A stretch of DNA of 64,000 nucleotides from NCBI RefSeq assembly GCF_009739905.1, contig NZ_CP034279.1, positions 5,580,001 to 5,644,000 on the forward strand, in the 5' to 3' direction. The notes beneath the pieces were generated by a model. That model was not told the DNA's origin, made no database searches, and saw nothing but the letters and a program-made list of their open reading frames with translations. The position numbers and the translations under genes were made by a program. Numbering within the stretch: the first letter of the stretch is position 1; every line of letters begins with the position of its first letter. Shown here in pieces: positions 52,038-60,912 of this stretch. Origin of the DNA: Streptomyces ficellus. Lineage in GTDB: Bacteria; Actinomycetota; Actinomycetes; Streptomycetales; Streptomycetaceae.

Positions 52038-53036
52038 GTGGACGTTTCAATGGGCATGTGGGTGGCGACCATTCTTGGTCTGTCCGCCCTGATCGCGGTC
52101 GACTTCTTCATCGGGCGCAAGCCCCATGACGTGTCGGTCAAGGAAGCGGGAATCTGGACGGTCGTCTGGATCGTCCTCGCCGCGCTCTTCGGCCTGGGCC
52201 TGCTGGTCTTCGGGGAGAGCCAGGCATCCGGCGAGTTCTTCGCGGGCTTCATCACCGAGAAGTCGCTCAGCGTCGACAACCTCTTCGTCTTCGTCCTGAT
52301 CATGGCGAAGTTCGCGGTGCCGTCCCACCTCCAGCAGCGGGTGCTGCTGATCGGTGTGCTGATCGCCCTCGTCCTGCGCGCGATCTTCATCGCCGCCGGC
52401 GCCGCGATCATCGCGAGCTTCTCGTGGGTCTTCTACATCTTCGGCGCGTTCCTGATCTACACCGCCTGGAAGCTCATCCAGGAGGCGCGCTCGGACGACG
52501 AGGAGGACGAGTTCGAGGAGAACCGCCTCCTCAAGTCCATCGAGAACCGCTTCGGTGTCGCCGACAAGTACCACGGCACCAAGCTCTTCATCCGCAACAA
52601 CGGCAAGCGCGTGATGACGCCCCTGATGGTCGTCATGCTCGCCATCGGCACCACGGACGTCCTGTTCGCGCTGGACTCGATCCCCGCGATCTTCGGCCTG
52701 ACCCAGGACCCGTACATCGTCTTCACTGCCAACGCCTTCGCCCTGATGGGTCTGCGACAGCTGTACTTCCTGATCGGCGGCCTGCTGAAGAAGCTGGTCC
52801 ACCTGAGCTACGGCCTGTCGGTGATCCTCGGCTTCATCGGCGTCAAGCTCGTGCTGCACGCGCTGCACGAGTCCGGGGTGCACGTGCCGGAGATCTCCAT
52901 CCCGGTCTCGCTGGCCGTCATCTGCGGTGTCCTGGTGATCACCACGATCACCAGCCTGATCGCCTCCAAGAAGCAGGCGGAGCGCGAGGCGGCCGAGGGC
53001 GCCGAGAAGTCCGCGAAGGACAGCGTCGAGGCCTGA
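52038..53036 (+). CDS. TerC family membrane protein (metal efflux)
   Basis: A 332-residue membrane protein with about nine hydrophobic helices. TerC signatures: ALIAVDFFIGRKPHDVSVKEA, ITEKSLSVDNLFVFVLI (acidic helix), and LAIGTTDVLFALDSIPAIFGLT, with conserved Asp/Glu residues that bind metal. A cytoplasmic Glu/Asp-rich loop lies around residues 150-165. With the Mn riboswitch upstream it probably exports manganese or loads exported proteins with it. GTG 52038 is close to GGAGG; ATG 52050 is an alternative. Confidence 0.92.
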   Translation: MDVSMGMWVATILGLSALIAVDFFIGRKPHDVSVKEAGIWTVVWIVLAALFGLGLLVFGESQASGEFFAGFITEKSLSVDNLFVFVLIMAKFAVPSHLQQRVLLIGVLIALVLRAIFIAAGAAIIASFSWVFYIFGAFLIYTAWKLIQEARSDDEEDEFEENRLLKSIENRFGVADKYHGTKLFIRNNGKRVMTPLMVVMLAIGTTDVLFALDSIPAIFGLTQDPYIVFTANAFALMGLRQLYFLIGGLLKKLVHLSYGLSVILGFIGVKLVLHALHESGVHVPEISIPVSLAVICGVLVITTITSLIASKKQAEREAAEGAEKSAKDSVEA

Positions 53037-53052
53037 CGGTCGAGGCCTGACG
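53025..53052 (+). repeat. 14-bp tandem repeat spanning the terC stop codon
   Basis: GTCGAGGCCTGACG occurs twice in a row (53025-53038 and 53039-53052). The TGA of terC is in the first copy. The rest of 53053-53237 is GC-rich with no gene. Confidence 0.9.
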
Positions 53053-53237
53053 GTCGACCGCCCCGGCCGGCCCGGCCCGGCCGAGCCCGGCACACCGCAC
53101 CACCGCATCACGGCACCGGCCGGAGCGGCCCGCATCGCGCGGGCGGCTCCGGCCGGCGCCCGTTCCGCCCGGGTCCGCCCCGGGACCGCCCGAGGGTCGC
53201 CCTGGGACCGGCCGCCCTGGGACCGGTGACCAGGCGG

Positions 53238-53417
53238 CCTAGGGCGTGTTTCGAAAGTCCCGTCTGGCCGGGAACGCCTGGCACGCACCCTCGCGGCGTT
53301 GTCGGCCGTCGGCGCAGCCCGCTGCGCTCTCCGACCTCCGCCTTGCGATCGCACGCACCAGACGCCCCCAGCCCCGCCCTCCGGGCGGACGACGCTACTT
53401 ACGAAACACGCCCTAGG
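53238..53417. mobile_element. 180-bp inverted-repeat element (MITE-like)
   Basis: The ends are inverted repeats: CCTAGGGCGTGTTTCG at 53238-53253 and its exact complement at 53402-53417, extended inward to 20 bp with one mismatch. CTAG at both tips looks like a target-site duplication or a preferred CTAG target, as used by IS5-type elements. No transposase is encoded, so it would be a non-autonomous element. It lies between convergent terC and the MHS transporter gene, and its right end supplies the transporter's TAG stop. Confidence 0.75.
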
Positions 53418-54741
53418 CGGCGGCCGACTGCATCACGGGCTCCGGCGCCCGTTTGGGCAGCGTCTCCGGCAGCAGGGCGAAGCAGCCCAGACTGAGCAGG
53501 GCGATCGCCGTCAGGTACGCGGCCACCGCCCACGGCGGGCCCGAACCGCCCGCCGAAGCCGTCGCCACCATCGGGGTCAGCGCCCCGCCCAGGACGCCCG
53601 CCAGGTTGTAGCCGACGGCCGCGCCGGTGCAGCGCACCCTCGGCTCGTACAGCTCCGGCAGGTACGCGGCGACCACGGCGAACATGGTGATGAACGCCAG
53701 CAGCGCGACCGTGAACCCCAGGAACATCAGCAGCGGACGCCCGGTGTGCAGCAGACCCACCATGGGGAACATCCACAGCGCGGCGGCGGCACAACCGGCC
53801 AGGCACATCGGCCGCCGGCCGAAGCGGTCGCCCAGCATCGCGACGAACGGCGTCGCCACCCCCTTGATCGCCACCGCCGCCATGATGCACACGAGCATCA
53901 CCGTGCGGCTCACGCCGAGCTGCTCGGTCCCGTACGACAGCGCCCACGTGGACACCGCGTAGAAGATCGCGTAACCGACCGCCAGCGCACCGGCCGTCAG
54001 CAGCACCAGCCGCCAGTGCCGGCGGGCCACCTCCACCAGCGGGGCGTCCGCCCGACGGCCGGTCTCCGCCAGCTCCCGGAACTGGGGCGTCTCCGCCAGG
54101 GACGTACGCAGCAGCAGGCCGCCGACCGCCAGCAGGCCCGCCGCCCAGAACGGCACGCGCCAGCCCCACTCCCGGAACTGGGCTTCGCTCAGCCCCGCCG
54201 ACAGCCCCAGCATCACCCCGTTCGCCAGCAGGAACCCGACCGCCGGACCGACCTGCGGGAAGCTCGCCCACAGCGCCCGCCGCCGCTCGGGGGCGTGTTC
54301 CGCCGTGAGCAGCACCGCCCCGCCCCACTCGCCGCCGAGCCCCAGCCCCTGGAGGAACCGCAGGACCAGCAGCAACACCGGAGCGGCCACCCCGAGCGTC
54401 GCGTACGAGGGCACGCAGCCCACCGCGACGGTGGCCGCGCCCGTCAGCACCAGGGACGCGAACATCACCGGGCGCCGCCCGTACCGGTCGCCGATGTGCC
54501 CGAAGAGGGCGGAACCGAGCGGGCGCGAGACGAAGCCGATCGCGAAGGTGCCGAAAGCGGCCAGCGTTCCGGCGACCGGCGAGAAGGTGGGGAAGAACAG
54601 CGGTCCCAGGACCAGCGCGGCGGCCGTCCCGTAGACGAAGAAGTCGTAGAACTCGACGGCCGTTCCGGCGAGCGATGCGGCGGCGAGCCGCACCATGGAG
54701 GGGGTACGCGCGGGCGCACCCGGATTATGACTCTGGCGCAT
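53413..54741 (-). CDS. MHS-family metabolite:proton symporter
   Basis: A 442-residue major-facilitator protein of the metabolite:H+ symporter group (KgtP/ShiA/ProP-like). AGTAVEFYDFFVYG at helix 1, FGHIGDRYGRRPVMF between helices 2 and 3, RFLQGLGLGGEWGGAVLL, and GDRFGRRP in the second half are characteristic. It imports an organic acid or similar solute. ATG 54741 is preferred; GTG 54762 is possible. The stop TAG lies within the terminal repeat of the inserted element, so the last codons may be altered relative to relatives. Confidence 0.88.
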   Translation of the reverse strand: MRQSHNPGAPARTPSMVRLAAASLAGTAVEFYDFFVYGTAAALVLGPLFFPTFSPVAGTLAAFGTFAIGFVSRPLGSALFGHIGDRYGRRPVMFASLVLTGAATVAVGCVPSYATLGVAAPVLLLVLRFLQGLGLGGEWGGAVLLTAEHAPERRRALWASFPQVGPAVGFLLANGVMLGLSAGLSEAQFREWGWRVPFWAAGLLAVGGLLLRTSLAETPQFRELAETGRRADAPLVEVARRHWRLVLLTAGALAVGYAIFYAVSTWALSYGTEQLGVSRTVMLVCIMAAVAIKGVATPFVAMLGDRFGRRPMCLAGCAAAALWMFPMVGLLHTGRPLLMFLGFTVALLAFITMFAVVAAYLPELYEPRVRCTGAAVGYNLAGVLGGALTPMVATASAGGSGPPWAVAAYLTAIALLSLGCFALLPETLPKRAPEPVMQSAAA

Positions 54742-54804
54742 GTCGCGCCAACTACCCGGCACGCCCCCGGGTTACGGGGGCGCGGGGGAGGCGTACGGGA
54801 GCGT

Positions 54805-55461
54805 CTACCAGCCGCGCTCGCGCCACTCCGGCAGCTTCGGGCGCTCCTGACCCAGCGTGGTGTCCTTGCCGTGGCCGGGGTAGACCCAGGTCTCGTCGGG
54901 CAGCACGTCGAACAGCTTGGTCTCGACGTCGAGGATCAGGCTGGCGAAGGCCTCGGGATCCTTCCAGGTGTTGCCGACCCCGCCAGGGAAGAGGCAGTCA
55001 CCGGTGAAGACGTGCGGATGGCCGTGCGGGTCGTCGTAGACGAGCACGATCGAGCCGGGGGTGTGCCCCACCACCCGGCGGGCGGTGAGCTCCACCCGGC
55101 CGACCCGGATCGTGTCGCCGTCGTCGACGGGGACGTCCGTGGTGACCTCGATGCCCTCGGCGTCGTACCGCCCGGCGTACGTCCGCGCGCCGGTGGCCGC
55201 CACCACCTCGCCCAGCGCGTCCCAGTGGTCGCGGTGCCGGTGCGTGGTGACGACGGACACGATGCCGTCGTCACCGATCAGCCGGAGCAGCGTCGCGGGC
55301 TCGCTCGCCGCGTCGATCAGCAGCTGCTCACCGGTGGCGCGACAGCGCAGCAGGTAGGAGTTGTTGTCCATCGGCCCGACCGCGACCTTCGAGACCATCA
55401 GGTCCGTCAGCTCGTGCACGTCGGCGGCCCCGCCCACCTTCACCGCTCCGCTGTAGGTCAT
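54805..55461 (-). CDS. MBL-fold metallohydrolase (glyoxalase II-like)
   Basis: A 218-residue zinc hydrolase. The motif THRHRDHWDAL gives the HxHxDH zinc ligands, GHTPGS and GDCLF the second set, and YPGHG the third. The layout fits small hydroxyacylglutathione-hydrolase-like enzymes; in actinomycetes the thiol would be mycothiol rather than glutathione. TATAGG ends eight bases before the ATG and overlaps the stop of the upstream gene, so the message may be leaderless. Confidence 0.9.
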   Translation of the reverse strand: MTYSGAVKVGGAADVHELTDLMVSKVAVGPMDNNSYLLRCRATGEQLLIDAASEPATLLRLIGDDGIVSVVTTHRHRDHWDALGEVVAATGARTYAGRYDAEGIEVTTDVPVDDGDTIRVGRVELTARRVVGHTPGSIVLVYDDPHGHPHVFTGDCLFPGGVGNTWKDPEAFASLILDVETKLFDVLPDETWVYPGHGKDTTLGQERPKLPEWRERGW

Positions 55462-55470
55462 GGAACCAGC

Positions 55471-56199
55471 CTATAGCGGCGGCAGAACGGGAAGGGCGCC
55501 GCCGGAGACCTCCAGCGCCGCGCCGTCGCGGCGGCCCGCGAGCCAGCCGAGGAGGTCGGCGGCCGCGCCGGAGACGGTCACCGCGGAGCCCGTGTCACCG
55601 CCCGCGTCACCGCCCGTGCGCCACTCGCCCCCGCCGGCGCCCTCGCCAGCGCCCTCGCCGGCACCGACGGCGAGCAGGCGGGTGGGAGGCACGGTGGGGT
55701 GACCGGTGAAGCGGTCCGCGAGGAACGCGATCTCGCGCTCGGTGAAGTCCTGCGGCAGGTCCTCCAGCTCGTACCCGACGCCCAGGTCCACGTGGTGCAG
55801 CTCCACCTCGACGAGACGGCGGAAGGGCACGCGGGCGGCCCGGTCGGTCACGCCGTTGCGCAGCTCCACCGTGCGGTCCCAGTCGGCCGGAACCTCGCCC
55901 GCCGCCTGGAACCGGGCGGCGCTGGCGCGCACGTCGTCGAGCTGGACGGCCGGGGGGCGGGGCGCGTCGCGCTCGATGTCGGCGTCGCGCGCCTCGGCGC
56001 TGACGTACATCGGACGCCCCTGGAGAACATTTACGAGGGCGTCGGCGTTACGTGAGAGGTGGGCCAGCACGTGGCCCCGGGACCAGCCCGGCAGACGGGA
56101 CGGCGCGGCCATGGCGGCGTCGTCGAGCTTGGCGGCAGCGGTGAGCAGCCGTTCGGTCGCCTCACGTACAGAGGCCAGGTCACGCACATGGTCGATCAT
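55471..56199 (-). CDS. Maleylpyruvate isomerase family (mycothiol-dependent, DinB-like) protein
   Basis: A 242-residue protein of the DinB-like four-helix fold. LPGWSRGHVLAHLSRNADAL carries a metal-binding His. RLVEVELHHVDLGVGYELEDLPQDFTEREI carries the second His pair, as in mycothiol-dependent maleylpyruvate isomerases. A Gly-rich stretch interrupts the C-terminal domain. It precedes the MBL gene on the same strand by ten bases, so the two probably form a thiol-linked detoxification operon. Confidence 0.86.
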   Translation of the reverse strand: MIDHVRDLASVREATERLLTAAAKLDDAAMAAPSRLPGWSRGHVLAHLSRNADALVNVLQGRPMYVSAEARDADIERDAPRPPAVQLDDVRASAARFQAAGEVPADWDRTVELRNGVTDRAARVPFRRLVEVELHHVDLGVGYELEDLPQDFTEREIAFLADRFTGHPTVPPTRLLAVGAGEGAGEGAGGGEWRTGGDAGGDTGSAVTVSGAAADLLGWLAGRRDGAALEVSGGALPVLPPL

Positions 56200-56206
56200 G
56201 CCGCCG

Positions 56207-56235
56207 ACCCTAGCGCCGCCACACGATCGGGTGAA
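56207..56235 (-). promoter_or_regulatory. Leaderless promoter of the isomerase-hydrolase operon
   Basis: On the minus strand TTCACC (56235-56230), 17 bases, TAGGGT (56212-56207), with the ATG at 56199 seven bases further. This is a good principal-sigma promoter that starts transcription at the start codon. Confidence 0.65.
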
Positions 56236-56346
56236 GGTGGCAGCTCGAGGCCGGAAATCGAATGCACGTGCTATACGCTCGGTGGAGGCATCCTTGAAAG
56301 TCAGGCATCCATTTGGCGGCCCCCCGTAGGCTTGAAAAGTCTGGGA

Positions 56347-56363
56347 CGGGGGCTGTGCCCCCG
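56347..56363 (+). other. Small hairpin in the uvrA leader
   Basis: CGGGGGC-TGT-GCCCCCG forms a 7-bp stem with a triloop, 28 bases before the uvrA GTG. It could affect stability or translation of the uvrA message. No PafBC-type promoter was found before uvrA. Confidence 0.4.
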
Positions 56364-56390
56364 CTTCTCTCAAGAAAGGTGCGGACCGGC

Positions 56391-59300
56391 GTGGCCGACC
56401 GTCTCATCGTCCGTGGCGCGCGCGAGCACAATCTGAAGAACGTCTCGCTCGACCTCCCTCGTGACTCCCTCATCGTCTTCACCGGGCTCTCCGGGTCGGG
56501 CAAGTCCTCCCTCGCGTTCGACACGATCTTCGCCGAGGGGCAGCGCCGGTACGTCGAGTCGCTCTCCTCCTACGCCCGGCAGTTCCTCGGCCAGATGGAC
56601 AAGCCGGACGTCGACTTCATCGAGGGCCTCTCCCCGGCCGTCTCGATCGACCAGAAGTCGACCTCGCGCAACCCGCGCTCCACGGTCGGCACCATCACCG
56701 AGGTGTACGACTACCTGCGCCTGCTCTTCGCGCGCATCGGCAAGCCGCACTGCCCGGAGTGCGGCAGGCCGATCTCCCGGCAGTCGCCGCAGGCCATCGT
56801 CGACAAGGTGCTGGAGCTGCCGGAGGGCAGCCGCTTCCAGGTGCTGTCGCCGCTGGTCCGCGAGCGCAAGGGCGAGTTCGTCGACCTCTTCGCCGACCTC
56901 CAGACCAAGGGCTACAGCCGGGCCCGGGTGGACGGCACCACCATCCAGCTCGCCGAGCCGCCCACGCTGAAGAAGCAGGAGAAGCACACCATCGAGGTGG
57001 TCGTCGACCGCCTCACGGTCAAGGACAGCGCCAAGCGCCGGCTGACCGACTCCGTCGAGACCGCGCTGGGCCTGTCCGGCGGCATGGTCGTGCTCGACTT
57101 CGTCGACCTCCCCGAGGACGACCCCGAGCGCGAGCGGATGTACTCCGAGCACCTGTACTGCCCGTACGACGACCTGTCCTTCGAGGAGCTGGAGCCCCGC
57201 TCCTTCTCCTTCAACTCGCCCTTCGGCGCGTGCCCCGACTGCACCGGCATCGGCACGCGCATGGAGGTCGACCCCGAGCTGGTCGTCCCCGACGAGGACC
57301 GGTCCCTGGACGAGGGCGCGATCCACCCCTGGTCCCACGGCCACACCAAGGAGTACTTCGGCCGGCTGATCGGCGGTCTCTCCCAGGCCCTCGGCTTCCG
57401 TACGGACATCCCCTGGGCCGGGCTGCCCGCCCGCGCCAGGAAGGCCCTGCTGTACGGCCACAAGACCCAGGTCGAGGTCCGCTACCGCAACCGCTACGGC
57501 CGGGAGCGGGCGTACACCACGCCCGCCTTCGAAGGCGCCGTCTCCTTCGTGAAGCGCCGCCACAGCGAGGCCGAGAGCGACTCCAGCCGGGAGCGCTTCG
57601 AGGGCTACATGCGCGAGGTGCCCTGCCCCACCTGCGAGGGCACCCGCCTCAAGCCGATCGTCCTCGCGGTCACGGTGATGGAGAAGTCCATCGCGGAGGT
57701 CTCCGCGATGTCCATCAGCGAGTGCGCCGACTTCCTCGGCGAGCTGAAGCTCAACGCCCGCGACAAGAAGATCGCCGAGCGGGTGCTCAAGGAGGTCAAC
57801 GAGCGGCTGCGCTTCCTGGTCGACGTCGGCCTGGACTACCTCTCGCTGAACCGCGCGGCCGGCACCCTGTCCGGCGGCGAGGCCCAGCGCATCCGGCTCG
57901 CCACCCAGATCGGCTCCGGCCTGGTCGGCGTGCTCTACGTGCTCGACGAGCCGTCCATCGGCCTGCACCAGCGCGACAACCACCGGCTGATCGAGACCCT
58001 GGTCCGGCTGCGCGACATGGGCAACACGCTCATCGTCGTCGAGCACGACGAGGACACCATCAAGGTGGCCGACTGGGTCGTCGACATCGGCCCCGGCGCC
58101 GGCGAGCACGGCGGCAAGGTCGTCCACTCCGGCCCGTTGAAGCAGCTGCTGGCCAACAAGGACTCCATGACCGGCCAGTACCTCGCCGGGAAGCGGTCCA
58201 TCCCGACCCCCGACATCAGGCGCCCGGTGGACCCGGCGCGGCGCCTGACCGTGCACGGCGCCCGCGAGAACAACCTGCGGGACATCGACGTCTCCTTCCC
58301 GCTGGGCGTGCTGACGGCCGTCACGGGCGTCTCGGGCTCCGGCAAGTCGACGCTGGTCAACGACATCCTGTACACCCACCTGGCGCGCGAGCTCAACGGC
58401 GCCAAGTCGGTGCCCGGCCGGCACACGCGCGTGAACGGCGACGAGCTGGTCGACAAGGTCGTCCACGTCGACCAGTCGCCCATCGGGCGGACGCCGCGGT
58501 CCAACCCGGCGACGTACACCGGAGTCTTCGACCACGTCCGCAAGCTGTTCGCCGAGACGATGGAGGCGAAGGTCCGCGGCTACCTGCCGGGCCGGTTCTC
58601 CTTCAACGTCAAGGGCGGCCGCTGCGAGAACTGCGCCGGTGACGGCACCATCAAGATCGAGATGAACTTCCTCCCGGACGTGTACGTCCCCTGCGAGGTC
58701 TGCCACGGAGCGCGGTACAACCGGGAAACCCTGGACGTCCACTACAAAGGCAAGTCCATCGCCGAGGTGCTGGACATGCCGATCGAGGAGGCCCTGGACT
58801 TCTTCGAGGCGGTCCCGACCATCTCGCGTCACCTGCGCACCCTCACCGAGGTCGGCCTCGGGTACGTCCGCCTCGGCCAGCCCGCCCCGACGCTCTCCGG
58901 CGGTGAGGCGCAGCGCGTGAAGCTGGCGTCCGAGCTCCAGAAGCGGTCGACGGGCCGCACGGTGTACGTCCTGGACGAGCCGACCACCGGTCTGCACTTC
59001 GAGGACATCTCGAAGCTGATCACGGTCCTGTCCAACCTGGTCGACAAGGGCAACTCGGTGATCGTCATCGAGCACAACCTGGACGTCATCAAGACGGCCG
59101 ACTGGGTCGTGGACATGGGTCCCGAGGGCGGCAGCGGTGGCGGCCTGGTCGTCGCCGAGGGCACCCCCGAGCAGGTCGCGGCCGTCCCGGCCAGCCACAC
59201 CGGCAAGTTCCTCCGGGACATCCTGGGCGCCGACCGGGTCAGCGACGCCGCCCCGGCGGTACCGGCGGCGCGGAAGCGGGCGACGGCCAAGAAGACGGTC

Positions 59301-59408
59301 GCGGCGGTGGACGGCGCGACCCGCAAGACCGCCTCGGCGAAGACGGCGAAGACCACCAAGGCGGTCAAGCCGAAGAAGCAGACGGCGAGCCGGTCGGCCA
59401 AGGTCTGA
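56391..59408 (+). CDS. uvrA: Excinuclease ABC subunit A
   Basis: The 1005-residue damage-recognition ATPase. Two ABC modules have Walker A GLSGSGKSS (about residue 32) and GVSGSGKST (about 645), signature motifs LSGGEAQRIRLA and LSGGEAQRVKLA, and zinc ligands CPECG, CPDC, CPTC and CENC...CEVC. A Lys/Ala-rich C-terminal tail of about 50 residues follows. GTG 56391 begins the conserved ADRLIVRGAREHNLKNV; upstream starts add non-conserved residues. It works with UvrB (46.8 kb) in nucleotide-excision repair. Confidence 0.97.
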   Translation: MADRLIVRGAREHNLKNVSLDLPRDSLIVFTGLSGSGKSSLAFDTIFAEGQRRYVESLSSYARQFLGQMDKPDVDFIEGLSPAVSIDQKSTSRNPRSTVGTITEVYDYLRLLFARIGKPHCPECGRPISRQSPQAIVDKVLELPEGSRFQVLSPLVRERKGEFVDLFADLQTKGYSRARVDGTTIQLAEPPTLKKQEKHTIEVVVDRLTVKDSAKRRLTDSVETALGLSGGMVVLDFVDLPEDDPERERMYSEHLYCPYDDLSFEELEPRSFSFNSPFGACPDCTGIGTRMEVDPELVVPDEDRSLDEGAIHPWSHGHTKEYFGRLIGGLSQALGFRTDIPWAGLPARARKALLYGHKTQVEVRYRNRYGRERAYTTPAFEGAVSFVKRRHSEAESDSSRERFEGYMREVPCPTCEGTRLKPIVLAVTVMEKSIAEVSAMSISECADFLGELKLNARDKKIAERVLKEVNERLRFLVDVGLDYLSLNRAAGTLSGGEAQRIRLATQIGSGLVGVLYVLDEPSIGLHQRDNHRLIETLVRLRDMGNTLIVVEHDEDTIKVADWVVDIGPGAGEHGGKVVHSGPLKQLLANKDSMTGQYLAGKRSIPTPDIRRPVDPARRLTVHGARENNLRDIDVSFPLGVLTAVTGVSGSGKSTLVNDILYTHLARELNGAKSVPGRHTRVNGDELVDKVVHVDQSPIGRTPRSNPATYTGVFDHVRKLFAETMEAKVRGYLPGRFSFNVKGGRCENCAGDGTIKIEMNFLPDVYVPCEVCHGARYNRETLDVHYKGKSIAEVLDMPIEEALDFFEAVPTISRHLRTLTEVGLGYVRLGQPAPTLSGGEAQRVKLASELQKRSTGRTVYVLDEPTTGLHFEDISKLITVLSNLVDKGNSVIVIEHNLDVIKTADWVVDMGPEGGSGGGLVVAEGTPEQVAAVPASHTGKFLRDILGADRVSDAAPAVPAARKRATAKKTVAAVDGATRKTASAKTAKTTKAVKPKKQTASRSAKV

Positions 59409-59420
59409 CCACTCCACGGT

Positions 59421-59450
59421 GACGGCCCGCCGCCCACACGGCGGGCCGTC
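59421..59450. terminator. Bidirectional terminator between uvrA and the PfkB-DUF4180 gene
   Basis: GACGGCCCGCCG (59421-59432) pairs perfectly with CGGCGGGCCGTC (59439-59450) around CCCACA. It lies between convergent stops at 59408 and 59469. Confidence 0.8.
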
Positions 59451-59468
59451 CCGTCCGTCGCCGCCCCG

Positions 59469-60791
59469 TCAGGGCAGCGGGGTGAGGCGGGCCGCCAGCG
59501 TCGGGAACGAGCCGGCGCACACGATCCGGCCCTCGTGATCCGCCGCCTCGACGAAGTCCCGCAGGGACGTGCTCGCCGCCAGGCGCGGCGAGACGTCGCC
59601 GACGATCGCCAGCCGTACGCCCTGATCGGCGAACGTGCCGGCGATCCCGGCGGCGACGCCCGTCCGGAGCGAGAAGAAGTCCTCGCCGAGCCGGTCCACC
59701 GGCACGACGACCAGCCCCGCGCCGCCGGCCATCGCGCGCCCGATGAGGTCGAGGGCGCCCCGCCGGCCGGCCAGCGGCGGGCCGCCGGGCGCGCAGACCA
59801 GCGCGGGCACACCGTGCAGCGGCAGCACCGCGTCGGCCGTCACCAGCTCCGCCGCGTACGGCGGCTCCGCGCCCGGACGGGAGCAGGTGACGGCCGACGC
59901 GCGGGCCGCGAAGGACAGCAGGTCCGCCCAGGCGGCGGCGTCCAGCGCGGCCACCGGGCGCGACCCCAGGCCGTGCAGCAGCGCCGCGTTCACCGTGTCA
60001 CCCGCGCCGATGGTGTCGGCCACCGCCACCGGAACCGCCGGCACCGACACGGTCAGCCCGCCGGTGAACACCGTCAGCCCGCCCGCGCCCTGGGTCAGCA
60101 CCACCGCGGACGGCCCCTTCGCCAGCCACTCCTCCGGCGAACCGCCCAGCCACCGCGCGTCCTCCTCGGACAGCTTCAGCAGCGACACGTACGGCAGGCG
60201 CTCCACGAACCGCTCACGGTGGCCGTCCGCGTCCGCGACCAGCCCCGGCCGGACGTTCGGGTCCAGCAGCGTGAGCACCCCGCGCCCCGCCTCCCGCCGC
60301 AGCAGCGCGTCGTACGCGCTCGCGCCCGGCTCCAGGACCAGCGAGCACGTCCCGAAGGCGACGGCCCGTACCGTCTCGGGCAGCTCGCCGGGCAGCTCGA
60401 AGAGCCGGTCGGCGGTGCCCTCGGCGTAGAACGAGTACCCCGCGGAGCCGTCCGCCCCGACCGAGGCCACCGCCAGCGTCGTCGGCTCCGGACCGCGCTG
60501 TACGAGCCCGGTCGCGACCCCCGCCTCCCGCAGCCCGGCCAGGAGCGCCTCGCCGAACGTGTCCGTGGAGACCCGGGAGCAGAACGCGGCATCGGCGCCG
60601 AGCCGGCCCAGCGCCACCGCCGTGTTGTAGGGACCGCCGCCCCGCCGCGGCACCAGGACCGGCAACGCCCCCGGCCCACCCGGCGGCTCCGGCCCCGACA
60701 AGGGCTCCGGCCCCGGCTCCCCCTCGCGCGGCGACCCCGGCGGGGCACCGGGAACGAGGTCGATCAGGGACTCTCCGGCGGCGACGATCAC
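59469..60791 (-). CDS. PfkB sugar kinase fused to a DUF4180 domain
   Basis: A 440-residue two-domain protein. Residues 1 to about 315 are a fructokinase-like PfkB kinase: RRGGGPYNTAVALGRLGADAAF near residue 50, and VADTIGAGDTVNAALLHGLG near residue 265 with the catalytic Asp. A Pro/Gly/Glu-rich insert lies at about 14-48. The last about 120 residues match DUF4180 (LHGVPALVCAPGGPPL; ALDLIGRAM; VVVPVDRLGEDFFSLRTGVAAGIAGTF; VRLAIVGDVSPRLAASTSLRDFVEAAD), usually a separate small protein of unknown role. The frame is continuous with no internal start of note. Why the two are joined is unknown. Confidence 0.82.
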   Translation of the reverse strand: MIVAAGESLIDLVPGAPPGSPREGEPGPEPLSGPEPPGGPGALPVLVPRRGGGPYNTAVALGRLGADAAFCSRVSTDTFGEALLAGLREAGVATGLVQRGPEPTTLAVASVGADGSAGYSFYAEGTADRLFELPGELPETVRAVAFGTCSLVLEPGASAYDALLRREAGRGVLTLLDPNVRPGLVADADGHRERFVERLPYVSLLKLSEEDARWLGGSPEEWLAKGPSAVVLTQGAGGLTVFTGGLTVSVPAVPVAVADTIGAGDTVNAALLHGLGSRPVAALDAAAWADLLSFAARASAVTCSRPGAEPPYAAELVTADAVLPLHGVPALVCAPGGPPLAGRRGALDLIGRAMAGGAGLVVVPVDRLGEDFFSLRTGVAAGIAGTFADQGVRLAIVGDVSPRLAASTSLRDFVEAADHEGRIVCAGSFPTLAARLTPLP

Positions 60792-60912
60792 GCGCCCGAA
60801 CGTAACCCATCAGCCCCGCGGCCGACAGCCCGGAACCCGGCCGTTGGGCCACCCATCTACCCCGGTATCGTCGGGTCCGTCACCACGCCCCCCAGCCCAC
60901 CGTGGAGCCCCC

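Noticed and set aside
56258..56273. LexA-like SOS box (TCGAATGCACGTGCTA) before uvrA
   Set aside because: It departs from GAAC-N4-GTTC at two or more core positions; the similarity is too weak to claim.
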